Source: Butyricicoccus_A sp964387535 (GTDB taxonomy: Bacteria; Bacillota; Clostridia; Oscillospirales; Butyricicoccaceae). Taken from it: a stretch of 11,260 bases of DNA. This document shows positions 5,646 to 11,260 of the stretch, piece after piece. Location of the stretch: contig CAYLXH010000069.1 in NCBI GenBank assembly GCA_964387535.1, positions 1 to 11,260 on the forward strand, in the 5' to 3' direction. Below the pieces are notes generated by a model. The model was not told the origin of the DNA and did no database searches. It worked only from the letters and a program-made list of their open reading frames with translations. Positions within the stretch are counted from its first letter, which is position 1, and each line of letters begins with the position of its first letter. A program made the translations under genes and the position numbers.

Positions 5646-6152
5646 TTATAAAATATATTGAAATAGGGTACAACCCAGCAGACCGCTGAGCAATCCTGCT
5701 GCCATGCCTGCAATGACATCTTTGGGGAAATGGACTCCGCCGATGACACGATTGACGCTGATTAACAGACCGAGAGCAACGAGGAACAGACCGAGCTTGG
5801 GAAGCGGAAAACCAATGGTTACTGCAATTACAAAAACAGAAAACACATGGCGGCTGGGAAAGGAATGTCCCTTAGTTTGTTTGGGAATGATCGGTTGAAT
5901 ATTCAGGACTTCATAGGGGCGCGGTGCATTGACACGATCGCGATACCAGGAGAGCAGGACAAATGTGGTTCCCGGTACCACAATGGCAGGGAGTATCTCA
6001 ATGCTTGGATGAAACAAGAGCCGGAGAAGATACAAGCTATAAATTCCATACACACACAACGTGGTCACCCAATTAGACAGACGGAGAATCTGACAGAGCA
6101 TTGGGTGGCGGCGGAAGGGAGCGGTTATGGTTTGATATCTGTGTTCTGTCAT
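5646..6152 (-). CDS. PAP2 superfamily membrane phosphatase
   Basis: This 168-residue integral membrane protein carries the three PAP2 phosphatase motifs. Motif 1 is R-x6-RP (Arg71, Arg78, Pro79 in YRDRVNAPRP), with Arg where Lys is usual. Motif 2 is PSRH at 99-102, with the catalytic His102. Motif 3 is R-x5-H-x3-D (Arg135, His141, Asp145). Hydrophobic segments near 28-47, 51-68, 104-116, 119-134 and 146-167 suggest about five membrane helices. Such enzymes remove phosphate from lipid phosphates, such as undecaprenyl diphosphate or phosphatidate; the substrate here cannot be told. The start at 6152 follows AGGAGG and a good promoter. The frame continues to 6626, but the extra N-terminal 158 residues are unlike the family and run into the divergent gene. 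aroD follows. Confidence 0.9.
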   Translation of the reverse strand: MTEHRYQTITAPFRRHPMLCQILRLSNWVTTLCVYGIYSLYLLRLLFHPSIEILPAIVVPGTTFVLLSWYRDRVNAPRPYEVLNIQPIIPKQTKGHSFPSRHVFSVFVIAVTIGFPLPKLGLFLVALGLLISVNRVIGGVHFPKDVIAGMAAGLLSGLLGCTLFQYIL

Positions 6153-6174
6153 ACAATTCCTCCTGATGCTATCC

Positions 6175-6203
6175 ATTATAATGGCTGGCTGCGGGAATAA
6201 CAA
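6175..6203 (-). promoter_or_regulatory. sigma-A promoter of the pap2-aroD operon
   Basis: TTGTTA (6198-6203) and TATAAT (6175-6180) on the minus strand are 17 bp apart. The -10 is perfect. The leader is very short, with AGGAGG following within it. It is divergent from the radical SAM promoter, about 90 bp away. Confidence 0.82.
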
Positions 6204-6266
6204 GCAATACGACGAAAAAACAATGCACACGACGGGATGGGGAACATTTGTTAAAAATTCACCAAA

Positions 6267-6294
6267 AAGCGACACAATACCTAAATTGTCGCTT
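6267..6294. promoter_or_regulatory. palindromic candidate operator at the radical SAM promoter
   Basis: AAGCGACA (6267-6274) and TGTCGCTT (6287-6294) form a perfect 8-bp inverted repeat around 12 bp. A second, overlapping pair, ACAAT (6274-6278) and ATTGT (6285-6289), lies inside, offset by one base. The right arm overlaps the first two bases of the -35 box. A binding protein here would hinder RNA polymerase. The TetR-family gene at the end of this operon is the obvious candidate, by inference only. Confidence 0.5.
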
Positions 6295-6322
6295 GCATAA
6301 TGAATTGCTTTGGATTTATACT
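6293..6322 (+). promoter_or_regulatory. probable sigma-A promoter of the radical SAM-tetR operon
   Basis: TTGCAT (6293-6298) and TATACT (6317-6322) are 18 bp apart. The leader would be about 60 nt. The -35 abuts a palindrome. The remaining AT-rich leader (6323-6375) shows no hairpin or other clear element. Confidence 0.6.
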
Positions 6323-6389
6323 TGTCGTAGTTATTATTATTCTTCTGTGATAACCAGCTTTTTGGGATCACGAAAAGAGGGGACGAAAT

Positions 6390-7781
6390 ATGGGAATGAC
6401 ACATTCTGCAGCGCGTCTTGCATTCAGCGCCGCAATTGATCTGGTGCTGAAGGGCGTGCAGAAGGATCGAGAGAAGGGGATCAATCGGATTCTCGATTTG
6501 ACGGAACGATTTGCCGGAGATGTGTTTACGAAAGAGCAGATTGAGGCAGTTCGTCAGTATCTTTCTGATCCGACTAACAAATGGACACAGTACCTGCATC
6601 GGCTGCTGGAGGAAGTTGATCCGCATGTGTTAAAGATGTCAGCGCTGAATATGGGATTTGAGGCATTTTTTTACGGTACGAAAACGATTCGTAAAAACCG
6701 TGAAATTTATCATTGTAATATCCCGTGGCTGATTTTGTTTGATCCGACTTCCGCCTGCAATATGCATTGCACGGGCTGTTGGGCAGCGGAATACGGACAT
6801 ATGCTGAATCTGAGCCTGGAAGAAATGGATAACCTGATTTCACAGGGAAAAAAACTGGGCGTCTATTTCTATATGCTGACGGGTGGAGAACCTCTTGTCC
6901 GTAAAAAGGATATCATTCGTCTGTGTGAGAAGCACAATGATTGTGAGTTCAATATCTTTACAAACTCCACATTGATTGATGAAGAGTTTTGTAAGGAGTG
7001 TGTGCGTGTCGGCAACATTTCGTTCTCACTCTCGCTGGAAGGCACAGAGGATACGAATGACGGACGGCGGGGAGCCGGACATTATGATGCTGTCATGAAG
7101 GCGATGCGCCTGATGAAGGACTACGGCATTATTTTTGGTACATCTATTTGCTATACCAAGGCAAATATTGAAGCAGTTACCAGCGATGAATTTTTGGATA
7201 TGCTGATTGAGCATGGAGTGCGTTACTCGTTCTACTTCCATTATATGCCGGTCGGTAATAACGCTTCGCCGGATTTGCTGCCGACCATGGAGCAGAGAAA
7301 ATATATGATCGAACGTGTCCGTGAGGTGCGCGGCTTCCATGGCGGAAAGCCGATTTTCCTGATGGATTTCCAGAATGATGGTGAATATGTTGGTGGATGC
7401 ATCGCTGGAGGCAGAAATTATTTTCATGTCAATTCGAACGGCGATGCGGAGCCGTGTGTGTTTATCCATTATTCGAATATGAACATCCGGGAGCACACGG
7501 TGTTGGAGATTTTACAGAGCCCGCTGTTTATGGCGTATCACAACGGTCAGCCGTTTAATCACAATCATCTTCGTCCGTGTCCGATGTTGGAGAATCCGGA
7601 ATTGCTACAGAAGATGGTAAAGGAGACTGGAGCCCATTCTACGGACCTGGAGTCGCCGGAGTCGCCGGAGCATCTTTGTGCCAAGTGCTCGGAGTATGCA
7701 GAACATTGGCAGACAGAGGCAGATGCGATATGGAATCAGCAAATTCATAAAGAGCCAGCTTACACCAATTATAAAAAGTAA
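6390..7781 (+). CDS. radical SAM protein with SPASM-like C-terminal cysteines
   Basis: This 463-residue protein is a radical SAM enzyme of unknown substrate. An N-terminal helical region of about 110 residues (starting near KDREKGINRILDLTERFAGD) precedes the barrel. The cluster motif C-x3-C-x2-C is Cys123, Cys127 and Cys130 (ACNMHCTGCW), with GGEP at 165-168 and TNSTLI near 191. The C-terminal part has Cys337, Cys356, Cys397, Cys430 and Cys433, the last two as CAKC, suggesting SPASM-type auxiliary iron-sulfur clusters. No short peptide substrate gene is visible next to it. The radical SAM pair with a TetR-type regulator is familiar in gut Clostridia; lipid-modifying radical SAM enzymes are one possible comparison but I cannot show this. 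The start follows AGAGGGG. Confidence 0.88.
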   Translation: MGMTHSAARLAFSAAIDLVLKGVQKDREKGINRILDLTERFAGDVFTKEQIEAVRQYLSDPTNKWTQYLHRLLEEVDPHVLKMSALNMGFEAFFYGTKTIRKNREIYHCNIPWLILFDPTSACNMHCTGCWAAEYGHMLNLSLEEMDNLISQGKKLGVYFYMLTGGEPLVRKKDIIRLCEKHNDCEFNIFTNSTLIDEEFCKECVRVGNISFSLSLEGTEDTNDGRRGAGHYDAVMKAMRLMKDYGIIFGTSICYTKANIEAVTSDEFLDMLIEHGVRYSFYFHYMPVGNNASPDLLPTMEQRKYMIERVREVRGFHGGKPIFLMDFQNDGEYVGGCIAGGRNYFHVNSNGDAEPCVFIHYSNMNIREHTVLEILQSPLFMAYHNGQPFNHNHLRPCPMLENPELLQKMVKETGAHSTDLESPESPEHLCAKCSEYAEHWQTEADAIWNQQIHKEPAYTNYKK

Positions 7782-7813
7782 TTCGTGAAGGGCGGACTGA
7801 AAGGATGATACCC

Positions 7814-8388
7814 ATGCCCCGCAGACGCGATTATATAAAGCCTCTTATTGCTGGAAATTTCAAACAGTTACTCATGGAGTATCCGTTTGAAAAAATAACA
7901 GTTCAGATGCTTTCGGATCGTACAGGAATCATTCGTTCAACTTTTTACCACCATTTTAAAGATAAATTTGATGTTTTGGACTGGATTATTCAGGAGGAAC
8001 TGGTCCAGCCGGCGCGCAAGATTTTTCAGCAGAATCAGATAGAAGAAGCTCTTAAATGGATGCTGAACAGAGCGATCTTTGACTTCGATTTTTATCGTAA
8101 AGCAGCCCGTATTACCGGGAAAAATGGGTTTGAGGATGTGATTTATTATCATATCAGCGAACTGTTTTGTGAGGAGATTCAACGGCAGGGAATCCAGGGA
8201 ATTGCAGATTATCCACTTTTGGATGCAGAAATACTCGCACAGTATTATGCGCATTGCTTTATTTATGCGATTTGAAGATGGCAGCGCAGAGAACAGAGCA
8301 TTCTGCCGAGGAGATGCTTCGTTCCTATAACTATTTAGTCAATCATTCTTTTACAGATATTTTGACACAGGTAAACCCGCTGGAATGA
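7814..8388 (+). pseudogene. TetR/AcrR family regulator with a 3' frameshift
   Basis: The first 153 residues, MPRRRDYIKPLIAGNF onward, form a TetR-type DNA-binding domain (FEKITVQMLSDRTGIIRSTFYHHFKDKFDVLDWII) and part of a ligand domain. The frame ends at TGA 8273-8275 after AHCFIYAI. A different frame then continues from 8272 to TGA 8386-8388 with 38 residues of family-like C-terminus (HSAEEMLRSYNYLVNHSFTDIL). One added T in the TTT at 8271-8273 would join them as AILKMAAQ, giving 191 residues, a normal TetR length. So a single base is missing, by real mutation or sequencing error. The ATG at 7814 is preferred over 7805 because AAAGG is well spaced for it. It follows the radical SAM gene by 32 nt, likely in one operon. 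The truncated product keeps its HTH. Confidence 0.85.
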
Positions 8389-8417
8389 GTGGACATAATT
8401 AGAAACATTGATCTGGA

Positions 8418-8445
8418 AACGCCCGATTCCTTGGAATCGGGCGTT
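8418..8445. terminator. hairpin between the convergent tetR and NUDIX genes
   Basis: AACGCCCGATTCC (8418-8430) and GGAATCGGGCGTT (8433-8445) form a perfect 13-bp repeat separated by TT, so about 12 bp can pair around a 4-nt loop. It lies in the 86-bp gap between two convergent genes. No T-run follows on either strand, so it is a likely bidirectional terminator or transcript-end stabiliser. Confidence 0.6.
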
Positions 8446-8474
8446 ATACGTTATGCTTGCAAAATAGCGATGGA

Positions 8475-8957
8475 TTATTTTTGAAATGGCAGAGAAAGTG
8501 GACGCTGATTTAAAACAGCAGACGTTAAGGTGTCTCCCTGATATACAAGTTTGAGAGAGAAAAATGGACATTGCGTCTGCAGCAGCGTTAAGAAGATGAC
8601 ATCTCCTTCCCACATAGGGAGAGATAGATATCGCTCTTTGGAAATCCATTCGAGATCGCCCTCGCTGCACTCTGTCACGGTTCCGGTAAACCCATCTGCG
8701 GTGAATAAATGCATGTATTCGGTTTCCCAGATGTCAGATACAAAAGTTACAATGCCACGGTATTGGTAGGAGGTCAGGGTCAGGCCGGTTTCTTCTCGGA
8801 CCTCGCGTAGAATGCAGTCTTCCGGGCTTTCTTTGTCTTCGAATTTGCCGCCAATACCCAGCCATTTGTCATGGCTCTGATCGTTTTCTTTTTTTGTCCG
8901 ATGCAGCAGCAGGTAGTGATTATCAGACTCAATATAGCATAGTGTTGTATTTCGCAT
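8475..8957 (-). CDS. NUDIX hydrolase (MutT-like, possible 8-oxo-dGTP diphosphatase)
   Basis: This 160-residue protein has a full NUDIX box, G-x5-E-x7-REVxEExGU, at residues 37-59 (Gly37, Glu43, Arg51, Glu52, Glu55, Glu56, Gly58). NUDIX enzymes split nucleoside diphosphates linked to another group, using Mg2+ held by the box glutamates. The surrounding sequence (LLLHRTKKENDQSHDKWLGIGGKFED, then YRGIVTFVSDIWETEYMHLF) resembles Firmicutes proteins usually annotated as 8-oxo-dGTP diphosphatase. The exact substrate cannot be read from sequence. The ATG at 8957 is preceded by AAAGGATGTGG and an extended -10 promoter. It is a single gene, convergent with the tetR gene. Confidence 0.92.
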   Translation of the reverse strand: MRNTTLCYIESDNHYLLLHRTKKENDQSHDKWLGIGGKFEDKESPEDCILREVREETGLTLTSYQYRGIVTFVSDIWETEYMHLFTADGFTGTVTECSEGDLEWISKERYLSLPMWEGDVIFLTLLQTQCPFFSLKLVYQGDTLTSAVLNQRPLSLPFQK

Positions 8958-8977
8958 CGTTCCACATCCTTTTTTCT

Positions 8978-8986
8978 ATTATAGCA
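8978..8986 (-). promoter_or_regulatory. extended -10 promoter of the NUDIX gene
   Basis: TGCTATAAT (8986-8978) is a perfect -10 with the TGn extension. No clear -35 hexamer lies at 16-18 bp upstream, which extended -10 promoters tolerate. It is about 20 bp before the ATG. Confidence 0.65.
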
Positions 8987-9026
8987 AATTTAGGGGAAAA
9001 AGAACAGAAGGCCGGAGGGAAAACTC

Positions 9027-9053
9027 ACATATTTCGGGCGGGAGCATAAAATG
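9027..9053 (+). promoter_or_regulatory. sigma-K-like (late mother-cell) promoter of the Cys-rich gene
   Basis: AC (9027-9028), 16 bp, then CATAAAATG (9045-9053) fits the sigma-K pattern AC-N16/17-CATAnnnTA except for the last base. A sigma-E reading is weaker because the ATATT at 9029-9033 sits only 11 bp from the -10. TAGAAT at 9057-9062 has no matching -35 for sigma-A. The motif is short, so confidence is limited. Confidence 0.4.
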
Positions 9054-9083
9054 CGTTAGAATCTAAATTGAGGAGGGGATTTC

Positions 9084-9971
9084 ATGGGTGAACGAATTAC
9101 TCCCGGACCAATCTGCGGTGGAGCGGATCAGATTCGGGAAGCAGTCTGTGTGCATACGTCCAAAGTGTATGATGCCTGTCGTTCCAAAGAGTGTATCCAG
9201 GATCTCCGCGTCTATCTGACTCGGCAATCGCAGGAGCTCTTGGAGAGATCCAACAGCGTCAAGCCACGACGGGCGGAGCTTCTTTGGGTTAACCTGGATG
9301 TGTCGCCGGTAGATTTTAACCGTGGTTTTTATAGTGTGGATGCCCGGTATTACTACCGGATTTATGCAGAGGTCAGCGCCGGATGTGGGCGGATGACAGA
9401 CATTTGTGGTCTTGCAGTATATGACAAGAGAGCGATTCTGTTTGGATGCGAAGGCAGCAATCGGACGTTTAAATCCGACTGTTCAGCCACCGGGTTGACT
9501 TCCAAAACGATTGAAAACAGCAATATGCCGCGTGCGGTGGTGGAGACGATTGATCCGATTCTGCTGTCGGCAAAAATTGTTGAGCCGCATTGCCGTTGTG
9601 ATTGCTGCTGCCATGATGACGACATTCCGGAATGCCTGGGATGCATGTTTGATGAAGAGCTGATCTTGGGTGGAGATGTAAAAAAACTGTTTATCACGCT
9701 GGGACAGTTTTCCATTATACGACTGGAACGCGATGTTCAGCTGTTGATTCCGGCATATGATCTGTGTCTGCCAACCAAAGAATGCAGCTGCAGTGGTAAT
9801 GGATCGGAAGATCCGTGTGAGATGTTTGATCGAATTGATTTCCCGGTTAATGAGTTTTATCCAGATTGTCGACCGTCTAAGCCAAAGCCGCCCACTCACG
9901 GATGCGGCTGCCCTCCAAAGGAAAAGGAACCAGAATCCGGATGCAAAAAATGTGGAGCCCGTAATAACTGA
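9084..9971 (+). CDS. conserved clostridial cysteine-rich protein, possibly spore coat associated
   Basis: This 295-residue protein has 24 cysteines (about 8%). They cluster at CRCDCCC (170-176), CLGC (184-187), CSC (234-236), CGC (274-276) and CKKC (287-290). It has no signal peptide or membrane segment. Conserved-looking blocks are VCVHTSKVYDACRSKECIQDLRVYL (21-45) and VDFNRGFYSVDARYYYRIY (76-94). I recall this architecture as a clostridial protein of unknown function, but cannot name a domain. The C-terminus is Pro-, Lys- and Cys-rich and low in complexity. High Cys content, a sigma-K-like promoter and the sporulating host make a spore coat or crust role plausible, but this is inference. 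AGGAGGGG precedes the ATG by five bases; a terminator follows directly. Confidence 0.82.
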   Translation: MGERITPGPICGGADQIREAVCVHTSKVYDACRSKECIQDLRVYLTRQSQELLERSNSVKPRRAELLWVNLDVSPVDFNRGFYSVDARYYYRIYAEVSAGCGRMTDICGLAVYDKRAILFGCEGSNRTFKSDCSATGLTSKTIENSNMPRAVVETIDPILLSAKIVEPHCRCDCCCHDDDIPECLGCMFDEELILGGDVKKLFITLGQFSIIRLERDVQLLIPAYDLCLPTKECSCSGNGSEDPCEMFDRIDFPVNEFYPDCRPSKPKPPTHGCGCPPKEKEPESGCKKCGARNN

Positions 9972-9975
9972 TTTT

Positions 9976-10012
9976 ATCCCGCCTCAATGTTGAATTGAGG
10001 TGGGATTTCTTT
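9976..10012 (+). terminator. intrinsic terminator after the Cys-rich gene
   Basis: ATCCCGCCTCAAT (9976-9988) pairs with ATTGAGGTGGGAT (9994-10006) over 13 bp with one G-T wobble and a 5-nt loop. It is followed by TTCTTT. It starts four bases after the stop codon. Confidence 0.88.
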
Positions 10013-10065
10013 GTAAAATGCCGCGCAGGAGGCTATGGATCAGACAGCTTCACACACAAAAGCGG

Positions 10066-10094
10066 TTGCAATATACTTGGGAATGTAGTACAAT
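10066..10094 (+). promoter_or_regulatory. sigma-A promoter of the coiled-coil gene
   Basis: TTGCAA (10066-10071) and TACAAT (10089-10094) are 17 bp apart. The leader would be about 53 nt and ends with AGGAGA before the ATG. Confidence 0.78.
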
Positions 10095-10153
10095 AATCTT
10101 AATTTATCATGGATTTCGTATTTAAATTTGATGACTGATGCAGGAGAAAGCCG

Positions 10154-11020
10154 ATGTTTGACAGTATAAAGGATTTAACAAAAGCAAAGCGTGCCCTGTC
10201 GGACACGAATGCACAGATTGCAGAAGCAGAGCAGACACTCAATGAGATGCGCCGCAAAATAGCGGCTCTTGATGCAGAGCTTACGGAAAAAGAAGAGACA
10301 ATTTCACAGCGAGATGAGATTATCCATGCAATTCACCGGCAGGTGACGAAGGAGCGCGAAAGTGTTCTGGAGGATTTTTCCGAACGCGAGGCAATTGCAA
10401 AGCAGGAATTTGAAGCGATCTCAGACCGTCTCAAGGAGGCGGAGACCCGCTATGAGGACTGCGAACGACAGGTATATTGTATCGCCAACCTGTATAAGTC
10501 GATGCGCAGTGGAGTGGCACGGTTTACCCAGTCTGGAAATCCGGCTGATTTGGAGCTGACGACGGAAGAACAGCAGGAGCTGACGGTCTTGGAGAAGTCT
10601 GTAGGATTGAAGCTTGGATCCTACCAGATGAATGACCTGAAAACCATGCAGGAAGCGAATAATAAGCTGATTGAACAGCTTCTCACGCGATATGAATCCC
10701 GTCTGATTGTTCCGGCAGATCGGGTGGTATTCCAACTGATGACGCTCGGTATTCGTGCGGAGCTGCAGCAGATTCTGGCAGAGATGGAGTATGGGGATAT
10801 TAATCGCTCTCAGATCAGTCTGCATCTTGCGGTCAAAAAGTATTTAAAGATTATCTCTTTTGCCAATCTGGCAGCGACTGGCGTATTGGAATCGTATGCT
10901 TCGGAGCTGGAGATGCTGTTGAAGGAGACCATTAAACTGGAACATGAGTTTTGTCTGCGTCGGCATTCTTACCATGTCCGCAAGGAGATGGGAGAGGAAG
11001 AGGCAGAGACAGAGGAATAA
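10154..11020 (+). CDS. coiled-coil protein of unknown function
   Basis: This 288-residue soluble protein is not a family I can name. Residues about 8-115 are rich in Glu, Lys, Arg, Gln and Ala with heptad-like spacing, so a long coiled coil is likely. The middle and C-terminal part (about 130-270) looks helical and globular, with blocks such as QMNDLKTMQEANNKLIEQLLTRYESRLIVPADRVVFQLM. The end is acidic (MGEEEAETEE). There is no signal peptide, membrane segment or catalytic motif. The N-terminal layout is a little like DUF4041 proteins, but the GIY-YIG-type C-terminus often found with them is absent. The start has AGGAGA seven bases upstream and a good sigma-A promoter, so vegetative expression is likely. 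It forms its own unit. Confidence 0.75.
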   Translation: MFDSIKDLTKAKRALSDTNAQIAEAEQTLNEMRRKIAALDAELTEKEETISQRDEIIHAIHRQVTKERESVLEDFSEREAIAKQEFEAISDRLKEAETRYEDCERQVYCIANLYKSMRSGVARFTQSGNPADLELTTEEQQELTVLEKSVGLKLGSYQMNDLKTMQEANNKLIEQLLTRYESRLIVPADRVVFQLMTLGIRAELQQILAEMEYGDINRSQISLHLAVKKYLKIISFANLAATGVLESYASELEMLLKETIKLEHEFCLRRHSYHVRKEMGEEEAETEE

Positions 11021-11043
11021 ACAACATCAGGATTCGGAAACAC

Positions 11044-11076
11044 AAGACCCTTCGGTTTAAGAGCGGAGGGCCTTTT
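11044..11076 (+). terminator. intrinsic terminator after the coiled-coil gene
   Basis: AAGACCCTTCG (11044-11054) pairs with CGGAGGGCCTT (11064-11074) with one A-C mismatch and one T-G wobble around a 9-nt loop. The T-run is short (TTTT then ACTT). It separates this gene from the radical SAM gene that begins at 11105. Confidence 0.7.
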
Positions 11077-11104
11077 ACTTGAATGAAATAACCCGGAGGA
11101 ATAC

Positions 11105-11260
11105 ATGCTTACACGCGAGTTAAAACGAATATTACCCCGTGTCCAAAAACCGGCACGGTATGTTGGCGGAGAATGGGGCTCGATTGTCAAAGAGAAAGAC
11201 AAGGTTTTTCTTCGTTTTGCCATGTGCTTTGCCGATACCTATGAAGTTGGTATGTCACAT
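11105..11260 (+). CDS. B12-binding-type radical SAM protein, TIGR03960-like (N-terminal 52 residues only)
   Basis: The frame is open from the ATG at 11105 to the right edge. The 52 visible residues start MLTRELKRILPRVQKPARYVGGEWGS and end RFAMCFADTYEVGMSH. The blocks VQKPARYVGGE and FADTYEVGMSH are typical of the N-terminus of TIGR03960-family radical SAM proteins, often annotated as B12-binding and commonly found just before RNase G/E and ribosomal protein L21 genes in Firmicutes. The radical SAM cysteines lie outside the window. CCGGAGG (11094-11100) is a good ribosome binding site. No separate promoter is visible in the 30 bp after the upstream terminator, so it may depend on readthrough. 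Confidence 0.82.
   Translation, partial: MLTRELKRILPRVQKPARYVGGEWGSIVKEKDKVFLRFAMCFADTYEVGMSH

Noticed and set aside
6153..6626. N-terminal extension of the PAP2 gene by 158 residues
   Set aside because: It would run through its own promoter and into the divergent radical SAM gene. The ATG at 6152 has a perfect AGGAGG.
7650..7668. Tandem GAGTCGCCG repeated twice inside the radical SAM gene
   Set aside because: It encodes ESPESPE in a linker region and stays in frame. Two copies are too few to call a functional repeat.
6390..7781. RiPP-maturation role for the radical SAM protein
   Set aside because: No small precursor-like open frame, leader-binding domain or peptide exporter lies next to it in the window, so I did not call a RiPP cluster.

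Overview
The window looks like chromosomal DNA from an endospore-forming, low-to-mid GC Clostridia-type Firmicute, perhaps of the Oscillospirales. The case rests on an alpha/beta small acid-soluble spore protein behind a sigma-G-type promoter, a cysteine-rich clostridial protein behind a sigma-K-like promoter, a YerC/YecD-family TrpR-like protein, strong AGGAGG-type ribosome binding sites and sigma-A promoters with 17-bp spacers. I see no tRNA, rRNA, IS element, CRISPR array or phage gene. Both edges cut a gene: a DUF1015 protein at the left (minus strand) and a B12-binding-type radical SAM protein at the right (plus strand).

Layout. 1-813 (-) is the DUF1015 protein, divergent from a YerC-type regulator (1030-1338, +). 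A spore SASP gene (1473-1670, +) follows and faces the end of a five-gene minus-strand operon, queD-queE-folE-queC-queF (4625 down to 1721). These enzymes cover the whole route from GTP to preQ1, the queuosine precursor. The operon has its own promoter and a leader of about 110 nt that resembles a preQ1-I riboswitch: a pseudoknot-like motif with an A-rich tail, an antiterminator that uses the end of that tail, and an intrinsic terminator just before the queD ribosome binding site. Upstream on the same strand lies a second operon, a PAP2-family membrane phosphatase followed by type I 3-dehydroquinate dehydratase (aroD), closed by its own terminator.

Divergent from the PAP2 gene is a radical SAM/SPASM-like enzyme (6390-7781, +) followed by a TetR-family regulator whose 3' end is frameshifted. 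A palindrome abuts the -35 box of the radical SAM promoter and is a candidate site for that regulator. A NUDIX hydrolase (8475-8957, -) faces the tetR gene. The right part holds the Cys-rich protein (9084-9971, +), a coiled-coil protein of unknown function (10154-11020, +) and the start of a TIGR03960-like radical SAM gene (11105 on, +).

The most interesting parts are the riboswitch-like leader with an unusual loop, the radical SAM/TetR/palindrome module with no known substrate, and the Cys-rich candidate spore protein.
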